NCBI RefSeq assembly: GCF_018691265.1
Contig: NW_024881324.1
Coordinates: 5,645,730 to 5,709,729, forward strand
Direction of reading: 5' to 3'
From: Tyto alba
Taxonomy: Eukaryota > Chordata > Aves > Strigiformes > Tytonidae
DNA: 64,000 nucleotides
Numbering within the stretch: position 1 is the first letter of the stretch; every line of letters begins with the position of its first letter. The notes below the pieces were generated by a model. That model was given only the letters and a program-made list of their open reading frames with translations, did no database searches and was not told the origin of the DNA. Position numbers and translations under genes: made by a program. Positions 13,350 through 23,325 of the stretch are shown piece after piece.

Positions 13350-14724
13350 TCAAAAGTTCAGTCTGGTTTCTTTTGCTGATTCCTCATACCTCTGCCCTGC
13401 CAGCCTTTGACTGAAAGGGACAGGGGAAGTATCAAAATATCTCATATTCCTGTTCTTGCAATATTTCTGGCCCAACCAAAACCAGGATACTTCTGCTTTT
13501 CCTGACCACTGGCTGACTGAAGTGTGTTCTTCCAGGATGGTTATTTAAGTGTGACTGTCAGATCCAGCCAAGCAGTGTTTACATCCTCTGCCGATCCTCT
13601 TTCGCAGAGACTGCTGTCATTTTCTCAAGGGCACACACTCTCAGAGTAGGGCAGTGCATTGTCAGCCTCCCTGAACCATACACAGGCGGTTGTATTATTG
13701 CAGCACTGTGAAAAGGGTTTCCTCCCACTTCTTTTTGTGCAGCCACACATTACACATACTCTAACGTGGGGAAGAGCTGCAGACATGGATCAAAGCCTCT
13801 AATAGAATCATGGCATAAACAAGGCTTAATAGGCTAACTACTTCAAATGTGATTAAAGTTACAGAAACCAATACTTCTCCTTAACCAGGCCTGGCAATTC
13901 CAGGTTAAAAACTGATTCTGTGAGGTTAGATGCTCTTCTTCCACATTAGTCTACTTTCTGTATTTTTCCCCTGTTCCCACAAGCTGCAATTTGCACATTT
14001 CCCAACAGAGCCCTGCCAAGCCATCAGACAGACAAGCTGGCAACTATAAGGACTGAGCAGCAGTTTTAAGCAGAAGAGAAGAAGCCAGACAACTATTCAG
14101 CTCCCTTCCCCCTCCCAGCAAATCTCCACAATAATTTTGTAGGTCCTGGTATTTTTGTTCACCTTGTATAACCAGTAATTTATCAGGTTTGCCTCTCTGT
14201 CGCAGACCTGCATATAGTATTGATTTAAAATACAGAAGACACATTAAACTTGAGTGTTCCCTTGCAGCAGATATTGCATGCAATTGCAACTTTCTTCATG
14301 TTCATCTTTGGAGGCATTCCACATACTAAAAATATGAAACAAGATTATTTTTTTTATGATAATTAAGAGTTATTGTGGTAGATGGTGACCTGAATGTAAG
14401 AGAAATTGGCTACAGTAGTGATAGATCAGGTGTACATTCATATATTTTTCATCTCTGTAAAATATGCTGTGTTATTGTATGTATTTGTAATCAGTCAGCA
14501 GTAAGTTAAGGGCAGAAGACTTGCAACTGACACTACCAATAATATGAGGAGATTGAATTGCTAAAGAAAAGGGAAAGATGGTATTTGGGATACATGTTGT
14601 GGCACATTTTGGATTTTTAAGGCATCCATCATTTTCTGCATCAATGAAGCTAAGACTATTTGCAAGGTCCATACCACCTGGTAAGGGATAGCTTTCCTAA
14701 AATGAGGAGTTAATAATCAGAAGG

Positions 14725-15025
14725 GAGCTACACAGAGGTCTGTGTAATTGAGAATACCACGGAGAAGGTAAACAGGGATTGAGCATTCACTGCCTGTCAC
14801 AATATGAGAGCTAGGGGACCTCAAATGAAATTAACAGGTGGCAAATTTAAAACAAACAAAAGGAAGTACCTTATTTTAACCAATTACACTATGGAAATTC
14901 ATTACCACAGGATGTTATGGATGCCAAAATCTTACACAGCTCCAAGAAGCTATTAGACAAGATAAGGCAAGAAAAGTTAAACAAAGGCTACTGAGCACAA
15001 AAGCACCCCTCAGCCACAGGCAGCG
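14725..15025 (+). mobile_element. Old CR1-clade LINE 3' remnant (sense)
   Basis: The text around 14760-15010 follows the pattern of an old CR1 subfamily widespread in birds, crocodilians and turtles. In order it has a 'ggagaaggtaaacagggattga' type start, 'gagctaggggacctcaaatg', 'attaacaggtggcaaattta', 'ccacaggatgttatggatgc' and 'gctattagacaagat'. These correspond to the C-terminal ORF2 region, with stops and frameshifts throughout. The 3' end fades near 15000-15040. Older and more diverged than the three minus-strand CR1 copies. Confidence 0.75.
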
Positions 15026-18007
15026 GGGAAAGCATCACCATATCCTTGCCTGTTCTTGTAGCTTTCCTAACACTTCTGTCCTCAGCTACCACCAGAGACA
15101 GGATACTGCCCCGCAGGGCCTTATGCTCTGAGAAAAAAAGCCATTCTTACACTTCAGTATTAACTGGCAGCCAATGCGCCAGATGTGGCCAATAAAGCAC
15201 TCCTGCCTAGCCTGTTCTCTTTTCCGAGAGGAGTCCAGAAATAGCTGTTTGAGAAGCAAATGTCACCCAGATGGCTCAGCTACACTCACTCGTGAACCAT
15301 GGCTGCTGGGGGTGCGACCTCTGCCAGACAGAGCCACAGCTCCCTGCTCCCTCACCGCAGCGGCCACCAGCCTGGCAGGCTGCCGCCCCATCCCCAGCTT
15401 CCCCCGGGAAACGGGGAGCACCTCGAGGGGTGTGCTCAAGACGGGGCCAGGAGGAGCGTTTACTGGGTGTGGGAAGGGAGAGAGACTGTGGCCAGAACAG
15501 TACGAGCAATCACCCTGTGAGAGGGGGGTGATGTGCCCTGCCTGCAGCACGGAGAACACATGTCCCTACAGCCTAGGCTCAGCTATGGTGAACACTGGGG
15601 CATTTTCAGCCTTGCCTGTCTGTTCAAACAAATCATAGACCTAAAAATCTTCTGCATCTCTTTTCTGCACTCCACTGAACGCTATGGGAGATCTGCTGTT
15701 AGCTGCTGGTGCATAGGATCAGCTAAAAAATGCAAGCCTGGTGGTATGTGGGTATTTCCCACCCCCCCGCCCCCATTTATCATATTTTTTTTCCTCCTTC
15801 TGTTCCAAGGCAGAATGACATGGCAAATACATGACCTGATGGATTAATCTAAATAAAATCTCTACTCCAGCTCCTGGAGGTAGCCACCTGGTCTCCTTAT
15901 TCAGCATAGATGATACGATTCTGAGATCTGTGAATGGTAGAAGCCAGAAATACCCTGTAAAACATAAGGTACATCTGAATGCATTTGATTTTATAAGATG
16001 GTGTTAATATTCAAGGAACATAAGAAGCACAAGTTCATCATCAAGTATTCCAGACTGATCAATGTTGATTTATGAATGCATGTATAATGTATATCTCTCA
16101 ATCATAAGTTCATGGGTTATGCGCCTGTAAAGAAATCTGTGAAAACTTAAACAAGAAGCTGTCATCCTATCAGCTTTGAAGAGCTGAGACAGCAGAGAAA
16201 GGTACTTTGCTAATGGAGCTCTGGTTCTATTTTTGCTTTCTACCTAAAGATTTTCCTTCTGCCTTTTAGTTATTTCAGCTACTTTGCAATTTAAAAATAA
16301 CTATAACACAGCAGAATAAAACACTTTGTGTTTCTAGAAATCCTTTAAGAAAACTGGACCAGAACCTTCCTAGAAGCCTCCTTCTAAACAGTATTCCTTT
16401 CTAAAAGAGGAATACTCCCTCCCTACCCTCTATTTGCACAGAGTTGAGTATCTTTAGCTGTACAGCAGGAATTAAGTGATTATTAATAACTTCATGATGG
16501 ACAACATACGTTTTAGACACACATACATAACTAAAGTAATATCTTTCCAGCAAACACAACACTATCCCCTCAAGAAAAACAGGAAAACTCATGGAAAAAG
16601 GAACACACCTCCATTTTTCTTGAGCAGAAATCCCTCACCTCTCTAAGTATTAAATACGCAAGTTCTACAAAATGCAGCTTGCTGTATAAATCACTGAACA
16701 ATGAAAAGGCTCTTAAGGAACCAGAAATGCATCAAGACTTACTGCCATGGATGTATATTCTTTCAAGACTCCTCCAGCCACCACTTTTTTTTTTTTTTTC
16801 CCCTTTCCATTTTCCATTTTTCTTTTCAGTATCTGACAAATTCCTTATTTTTGTCCCTGCAGAGGGCAACAAAGAGCTTTGCTGCTGGTCAAATGATTTG
16901 ATTTGCACCCTAATGAAATACTGCGGCCAATTATACCATTCTCTGGCTACCAGGCACTTGCAAGGCCCCTACAGCCAGCCCAGAGCTCTGAGCTGACCCA
17001 TCACCTCTCTGAAGGCAGCACTGCTGCCTGGCTGCCGGTGCACTTCTCCAGCCACCCGGCCGGGCTCCACATCAAAGGCTTGATTGTTCTGACTTATTGG
17101 CCCATGTGTCTCTCAGGGAAACATATCAACCCTGCAGAAAAAGGAATGCAGGCAGGAAAGCTAGATCTGTAATCATTCAAAACATCATACAATGTTTTGA
17201 AGTGTTGGTTTGGGTTTTTTCCCCCCCCCATCCTCTAATGCAGTTGTTGAAGTACTAGGCTCTCAAAAAGCTTGAATCAATAAGTGAGTTTTTCTTTGAA
17301 AGAGTAGAAATGTTGTCGTAGCAAAAGTACAGGATAATACATAAGATAGTTACATGCAGAAACTGTTTTGGGGTTCTACACTTTGCTTTTTTTTGCAGGA
17401 GATGTTATTAAAAAGCCTGAAATATTTAAGTACAAGGCAGCTCAAGCTGCATTCTTCTACATGCAGAATATTCATTCCTATCCTTGTGCCTTCTCCCCTA
17501 TCTATAGGGCTAACTACCACTTGATCTGTGTGTAGATTTGTGTGTATGCATGTCAGAGTGGGGGAGAGCAGCCTTCACTCTGCTAGTGGGGCAGTTTCCA
17601 GCATGCCATATGCATTACGTACGGCTTGCAGCACAGATAGTGCCTGCAGGCTGACAGATTCCCATCCTGTATCTCTTCATTATCGAGAACCCCTGACAGC
17701 AGGGTGAAACGTTCAGGCAGCAGGAGGAGCTGCACGAGAACACATCTTGGCTGCACGAATCAGGGCTATCAGTCATCAGGTAAAGGATTATACCGGCAAC
17801 TTTGAGAGACACTGAGGAAAATACAGCAGGGCCTTAAGTCGGAGGTGAGGAAAAAACCTAACAATATTTTCTCTTGGAGGTGTGAGCTGTGCTCACTGGC
17901 TACAGTTAGCTGGGTACTGTTACAAACACACATATAAATGCCTACCCGTATGCAGCCCTACATTGCCCAGACACCTACCAGTCCTACAAAATGTCTAGAG
18001 TTTTGCT
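15026..18007. other. Non-genic stretch with a GC-rich patch
   Basis: No gene called. At about 15280-15560 GC content and CpG count rise over a few hundred bases, and several overlapping frames (73-154 codons) open on both strands. That is what low stop-codon density in GC-rich DNA produces, and no frame has recognisable domains. An AATAAA lies at 15190-15195. Otherwise AT-rich unique sequence, with T/C runs at 16784-16805 and C9 near 17221-17229. Confidence 0.6.
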
Positions 18008-18081
18008 GTTTTTTTGTGGGTAGGTTGTTTTTTTTTATGTGTTTGGGGTTTTTTTGTTGTTGGGTTTTGTTTTGGTGTTTG

Positions 18082-18119
<38 letters not shown>

Positions 18120-18213
18120 AGGGGGTGGGGTGGGGTGTTGTTTTGGGGTTTGTTTGTTTGGGGTTTTTTTTTGTTTGGTTGTTTTGTTGTTTGTTTGTTT
18201 GTTTTTTTTCTTT
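18008..18213. repeat. T/G-only tract with T34 and G-quadruplex motif
   Basis: About 200 bp made almost only of T and G on the plus strand. It contains T34 (18084-18117) followed within 3 bases by G5-T-G4-T-G4 (18121-18135), a further G4 at 18145-18148 and another at 18160-18163. The four G tracts meet the standard intramolecular G-quadruplex pattern with 1, 1 and 9-base loops. Frames through it are runs of F, V, C and G and are not genes. Confidence 0.9.
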
Positions 18214-20095
18214 CCAAACTATAGGTTAGACTAGGGAGTTATACAGCAGACAATGCAAGCTAGCCCCATACTGTACTGGCTTGTTATAGGAGGGCAAACC
18301 ACACACTCCTTGCTAAACAACTCCCCATCGCACCCGCTGCAAAGCCTTGCTCAGGTATTGTAGCTGAGGTGGTCTAAGGGTAAGCACGGGAAAGTAGGTA
18401 GGATTGAGCAGTATCTATCAACAGAACAGCTGGTAGAATTGGGTGGGGAAATCCAGGAGAGCTTTAGGCCACACACCAGTCTTTTTCCAAGTCTCACCCA
18501 GTCTGGAAGAGTTCATCCCACATTCACACAAGAAGCAAGGGTTTGCTTCCCACAGGCTTAGTACATCATGGGTACAACTACTTCCTCAGGTGACTCAGAC
18601 TTTCATATGTCACACAATTTACAAGTTCATGGCCTAAAAAATGTTTAGAAACTTCAGGGCCCGAGGAAAAAAAAAAAAAAAACAACCTGGGAACATATAC
18701 AGAAAAAGTTAGTGTTGGAAGGTATTTTTCTTTCCTTGAGTCTGGAAGGGAAAAATTGGGGGGGGAAATGGAGGCGTTCATGTGAAATGTTCTGTCTCAG
18801 AATGAACAGTGAAAGAATGTTTGAAGTAATATTTGCAATGATACTGGAATTTTTCCCTAAATGGATGGCTTTTCTGAACATGTCCTTCCATCCCCTCACC
18901 TTCCATACTGTCCAAGGAAAATATTTGCTTTCCAAACTTGCAACATTTCCAAAATTTGTACATCTGTAGCAAGGTTAGGGCTGGGGATAGGACTGGGGCA
19001 AAGATCTGGGCCAATAAAGTATGATAAAATAAGGCAGACATTGTAACATAAGGATTATAAAATGGGAACTTGAGGCTGGGCTTCTGGCTTTTGCAGACAT
19101 GGGACCCTGACCAGGTTTGAGGAACAGTGTTTATTCCTGGAAACCCACCGTGAGGCTGACAGCCTTTGCGAGTGTGAATGATCTGACTTGGTTTAATCCT
19201 GAAGCTCATAAGCATCTTCCTGGGACAATAAGTTCAGGTCTAAGGAGTCCTACCATTCAGAGCAAAAGCATAAAATAAGCTACAGTTTTAAAATTAAGCC
19301 AGAGTATGTCAAAAGGTTGCTGGATCCAACCAAGGACCAACAGAGACAGTGCCTAGACTTGGGCAGAGAGCAATCCTGTCTAGGGAAAGGATACCCATGT
19401 TCATTGCTGTGTCTAGAAATCAGCTTTCTTGTCTATATTATAGAGCTACAACTACACTCACTGGGTTTCATCTTTGAAAGCCACATGAACTTCAGTTCTT
19501 GTTCTGTATATAAGTCACCACTACTCTTGCTTTCTATTTTCAAGATTTAATTTTTACTTCCTGTCTTAAGGATATGCCAACAGGTAGCAAATACACTCAG
19601 GAACACTGGTGTGTAAGGAAGCACCATCTTCAGCATTTGATATAGCCATTAAAAAAGAGTAAAGTACCGGTATGCATTTATTTTATATACTATTACTTTC
19701 TAACTTACTAAGTATATTTAGGTAGATAATCATCAGACCTTTTTGTCCCTAAAGCAATGAAGTTTCATTTCCATAAACACATAATAAAGACAAATATTTC
19801 CCCAAATTTCTAAGAAAAAATGTCCTTTGACATTTCTCTTTTCCCAAAAAAGACTTGGAGACGTTCTGACTTTTCTCACAGTTCCATTTGTATAGAACAA
19901 ATTGACCTGTGATATCTGCACGCATGCTCACAGTAAGTATAACTTAACTTGCACTCACCTGTCTCAAAGCACCAGAAAAAGATAATTTAGCCCAGGATGA
20001 GATCCACCTCCAGCTTCTTTCAGCCACGGAGCCAAATTTGACAGGGGCCTACTTCCTCTCCTAAATAATGAGAAGGCTAATTACAGTTCACAACC

Positions 20096-20103
20096 AGGTG
20101 TGA
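20096..20103 (+). promoter_or_regulatory. T-box half-site (AGGTGTGA)
   Basis: Exact match to the core bound by T-box transcription factors. A second, weaker TCACCT half lies near 20186-20195 and a TAATTA homeodomain core about 20 bp upstream. Single sites occur by chance about once per 30 kb, so this is weak by itself. Confidence 0.25.
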
Positions 20104-22468
20104 TTCAGCAAAACTTTTCCTAATCTAACTCCCCCTAAGGGCCCAGCTGACTTCAATTGGCTTTGGAAACTCAATTAAGAGCAGGTTTCACCTGTTTTAA
20201 TAGTGAGGCCAGACTTTAGGAAAAATTGTATCTAAATTCATGTTATTTTACACCATCTCCAAAAGAATTATATAGTGTAACAATGGTGTTGCTTGTTATG
20301 TTTGTATAGATGATGATCACAGCTGAAAGCAGGCAGAAAAGGTTGACACAGCATATATGTATGGAGAGTAGGAATTAATCAGTAGCAGTGCTCATTGCAG
20401 AGACATTTATCTGTAGTTTGTCTCACGTTTCTTCCTCCAGAGGCAAAGTTATACATTGTCCATCCTTACAGTGCTACACAAGTCTCTCTTCACTTTTCAC
20501 CATGCATTTTTCATGAATATTGACTTCTCGTATCACCTCATACCTACAGGTCTGTGGCCCCAGAGCAGTTAGAAAGATTTGACAGCAGTAAGTTAAATTC
20601 TGTTAGCACATGTGCATCCTCAGAAATTCACTCTGGGGAGCCACACCTTGATATCAAGCTGAGCGGGATCTCAGTTACACCCTTAAGTAACTCAGGGTCA
20701 AGGCTAAGAATACCTCCTTGGTGCACACCCAGCTTACAATACTCACAAATTTCACCATTATTTATGTAGGTACCTCAACTGTGCAGTGGGTTATTGGCTC
20801 CTAACACCTACACAAACACATCTCAGCCTTCACCAGCTCTCCTCTGCTCTCTGTTACAGCTCAGGAAATAGCTGGAAAAATAATTTCAAATATTTGTACT
20901 AATACAAAGTTAATTTCTTGGTGAAGGTTTCTATAAATGTTTCGTGATTATTTCATATGAATCCTTCCAAACTCAAGATCCCCAGTGTGAAAATCCACAG
21001 AATAAAATTCTTCCTACCTCATTCACCCTCAGCAAATTTCAGCTGAGCTGTAACCTGAATGCAGACATTAACAATTCAGACAATTTAATTTCAGCATTTA
21101 TAACTCACAGTTCACAGTGGGAATAGTTACATAAATCACCCTGTTTTGCTTTTGTTCCTGATTGCACAATATAACAGTGTGACCACACCAGAGTGAAATT
21201 TTCATGTCACACCCAGATACGGATTTCAAAATTTCTTCTGTTGGGTTATTACTTTGGCCACCAAAAGAGGGAAGGAAATAATACTATATAATTAACAAAA
21301 ACAGCGTACATATTTAGCTGAAAAAATACACTTTAAAAATTGGAATATCCTAAATGTAACAATTGACTAGTTATACAACAAATACACTGTTTCTTTAAAC
21401 TATTCTGACTGGATGATTTAAAATATATACCATAGGTGAGACTTACAGATTATTCAGTATAAGTGCATCAACAGAAGGAGGGAGATACAAGTGAGGCCAG
21501 GGAAACATGCACAGACCCCTCTATCTCTAAAGAGCTTGTGAGCAAGCTACGGCTCCGGCTCCATCCAAATATTCTTTTGTCAAACACAACTTATGTATTT
21601 CTACCTAATCCATAGGCTTTTTCAGCTCCCACTAAACTAAACCAACCTCACAAACACACTCCTGCTCTATGCAAAACAGCTCTGAAATATTACAGGAGCC
21701 ATCAGGAATGGCATCCTGATGGGTTTTAGACAAGATTCATCTTGGCAAAAGATTTCTAGCAGCATGCTGCAGGTTTAAATTCCCCTGGACACCTGCCCTA
21801 CACTTCCTGGAGTTGTGCCTAAATATCTAAATACATCCAGGTACAGAGAAGAGTGAATTTGCTTTCTCTGGCCCAGAAGGTTCGCATCGGGGAGGGGAGC
21901 AGCAGGCAACCAGCAAACCCCGGAGAAATTTCCAGAAGCACTGTCTTTTCCAGGGCTAGCCCCTGCAGCCTCAGGCACTGAAATAATTTTGGGATGTGGG
22001 TTTAATTTTTCTGTTTGTTCATAGAAGAGGTATAAGATGCACAGATGTTTTGTTGGCCTGCCAATCTGTTCCCTTCCCTCACACTGCCTTGCACTGTGTG
22101 CAGCCGTTTAAATCACAGAAAGAGCAAGTACATCATTAGGCTTCAGCCAGCAGCAGTAGTTTGCCGACAATTTACATCAGTATCAATTACTAGACTGGGG
22201 AAAGGAGTGGAAAATCAGGCCTTTTGTTGAAATAGCTAGGTGATATGGGTACATGAAGTATTTTGAACCTGAATCTGTCTGTTGACTTGCAGAAGGGGAC
22301 ACAAGCCCACTCCCTTGTTCCAGTACTCGGCAGTGAACTTCACATGGCATTCACTGAGATTTATGGATAGTATTTATTTTAATAATGCTGGGTGAAACCA
22401 GTCCAAGTTTTCTCAGAGGGAGCACATGCATCTTAGTGAAAAATAAAAACAAACTATTTTTCTTGGGG

Positions 22469-22490
22469 AAAAAAAAAAAAAAAAAAAAAA
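22469..22490. repeat. Homopolymer A22
   Basis: 22 consecutive A, then G and seven more A. It follows AT-rich text without a recognisable retrocopy body upstream. Confidence 0.9.
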
Positions 22491-22872
22491 GAAAAAAATC
22501 CTAGGAAAGGGTTGATGTAGATAAAGTGAAAACCATATAAGAATGAGATGTTGAGGGACATTGGAGTCATCAGTAAAACAAACATCTTAGATTTCTTGCA
22601 CTTGAGCAGCCCCTCAGCACAGACCCTCATCCTGATAGTCCATGCTGTTATTCTTCTCAACAAGTGTTAAACTCAGAGGACGGGACTACTGCGGCTATGC
22701 TCAAGGAAAATTAATCTTCTGTGGTACTTCATTATACCACAGCACATTCTAAATTTCCCTATTAGCAAATACAGTCCTGTGCTAATGACAAGCCAGACCT
22801 GCACCATGAACAGGAGCCACTTATTTTCCGAGGGAGAATAACACTTTTTTTTTTTTCCCTTTTTCTTCCTCC

Positions 22873-22885
22873 TCACCTCTGACCC
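22873..22885 (-). promoter_or_regulatory. DR1-like nuclear-receptor element 1
   Basis: TCACCT-C-TGACCC on the plus strand differs at two of twelve half-site bases from a perfect inverted-reading DR1 (AGGTCA-n-AGGTCA on the minus strand). DR1 sites bind RXR heterodimers, HNF4 and COUP-TF type receptors. It is supported mainly by its two better neighbours. Confidence 0.35.
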
Positions 22886-22895
22886 CCTGTGTGCT

Positions 22896-23002
22896 CTACT
22901 CTAATGAAAGGTCAGAGGTTAGGACTTTATTTTCCTCTAGACCATGAATGCTAAATAGCACCAACACGAACAGTTCAATGACCCCTGTGTGTTCTGAAGC
23001 CA
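22896..23002 (-). other. Candidate downstream exon (minus strand), low confidence
   Basis: On the minus strand a good acceptor (pyrimidine-rich TTTGTTTTCATTTTTCAG) ends at 23003. It is followed by a frame that includes IELFVLVLFSIHG and closes with TAG at 22898-22896. Together with the donor at 23243/23242 it defines a 240-bp intron. The phase is compatible: a G left from the upstream exon plus TG makes a valine codon. No homologous family is recognised. An AATAAA lies inside the frame (22926-22931), before the stop, which is odd for a real last exon. Chance is a serious alternative. Confidence 0.18.
22909..22921 (+). promoter_or_regulatory. DR1 nuclear-receptor element 2
   Basis: AGGTCA-G-AGGTTA, one mismatch from the ideal DR1. 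It lies 23 bp from element 1 and in opposite orientation to elements 1 and 3. Confidence 0.45.
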
Positions 23003-23107
23003 CTGAAAAATGAAAACAAATGTTAATCTCGGGCCTGACTTGGACTCTCTTTGCTGATCTGTACTTATGGAGCACATTAGGGCCACTTACGAAATCAGAC
23101 TGAGCAG

Positions 23108-23120
23108 TGACCTCTGACCT
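23108..23120 (-). promoter_or_regulatory. Perfect DR1 nuclear-receptor element 3
   Basis: TGACCT-C-TGACCT on the plus strand reads AGGTCA-G-AGGTCA on the minus strand, the exact consensus direct repeat spaced by one base. Sites of this form bind PPAR/RXR, RAR/RXR, HNF4 or COUP-TF receptors. A perfect 12-base match is not expected by chance in 64 kb. It sits beside a CpG-dense patch (23146-23225). Confidence 0.55.
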
Positions 23121-23145
23121 CACCCCATTTTCAGAGGGTCTCGCT

Positions 23146-23225
23146 CCATTTGGGGGAAGGCCGGTGCTGGTGCTGGCCTTGCAGCACGGGGGCTAGCGCG
23201 TCGTCCTCCTGCTGTGCCCGCGGCC
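23146..23225. promoter_or_regulatory. Small CpG cluster
   Basis: About nine CpG dinucleotides in 80-90 bp, including GCGCGTCG and CCGCGG, in an otherwise CpG-poor window. Too short for a conventional CpG island. With the adjacent DR1 repeats and the minus-strand donor it marks this as the most promoter- or enhancer-like spot in the left half of the window. Confidence 0.35.
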
Positions 23226-23242
23226 ACTCCTGTGCCACTTAC

Positions 23243-23325
23243 CTAAGCCAGAGCAATAGCCAGCACACATCAATGTCAATGCTCCAATGTAAAAGTAGAT
23301 GGCTGGAGTAGGTGTTATTAGTACC
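23243..23325 (-). other. Candidate upstream exon (minus strand), low confidence
   Basis: Reading down the minus strand, a frame open from 23330 gives a hydrophobic segment containing IYFYIGALTLMCAGYC. It ends at a full-consensus splice donor, TTAG then GTAAGT, with the exon's last base at 23243. The acceptor used here (CACAG, exon from 23325) lacks a close pyrimidine tract; the long T-rich tract lies 70 or more bases further upstream. The segment reads like a membrane helix but no family is recognised. A second frame is open across the same span, so coding status is undecided. Confidence 0.2.

Larger units (their letters stand above)
11401..14724. other. Non-genic stretch with ancient SINE trace and long T tract
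   Basis: No gene seen. It contains an A17 run at 12294-12310, the MIR-like trace at 12640-12750 and T33 at 13314-13346. A slightly conserved-looking block at 13540-13660 includes a forkhead-type TGTTTAC, but nothing there is specific enough to call. Confidence 0.65.
18214..22860. other. Non-genic stretch, no gene seen
   Basis: AT-rich sequence with A-runs at 18665-18681 and A22 at 22469-22490. A 145-codon minus frame at 18778-19215 has no recognisable domain or codon signal. A compact block at 20060-20230 carries TAATTA, a perfect AGGTGTGA T-box half-site and an ancient-repeat-like phrase (20150-20175). The block at 22080-22230 looks unique and non-repetitive, but nothing in it is identified. 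Confidence 0.65.

Noticed and set aside
15174..15638. 154-codon plus-strand frame with overlapping frames
   Set aside because: A GC-rich patch with openings in several frames on both strands at once, no domain and no homology recognised.
17938..18234. Overlapping frames rich in F, V, C and G on the plus strand and K/T/N/P on the minus strand
   Set aside because: They are translations of the T/G tract and T34, not genes.
18778..19215. 145-codon minus-strand frame
   Set aside because: No recognisable motif, and it overlaps open frames on the other strand.
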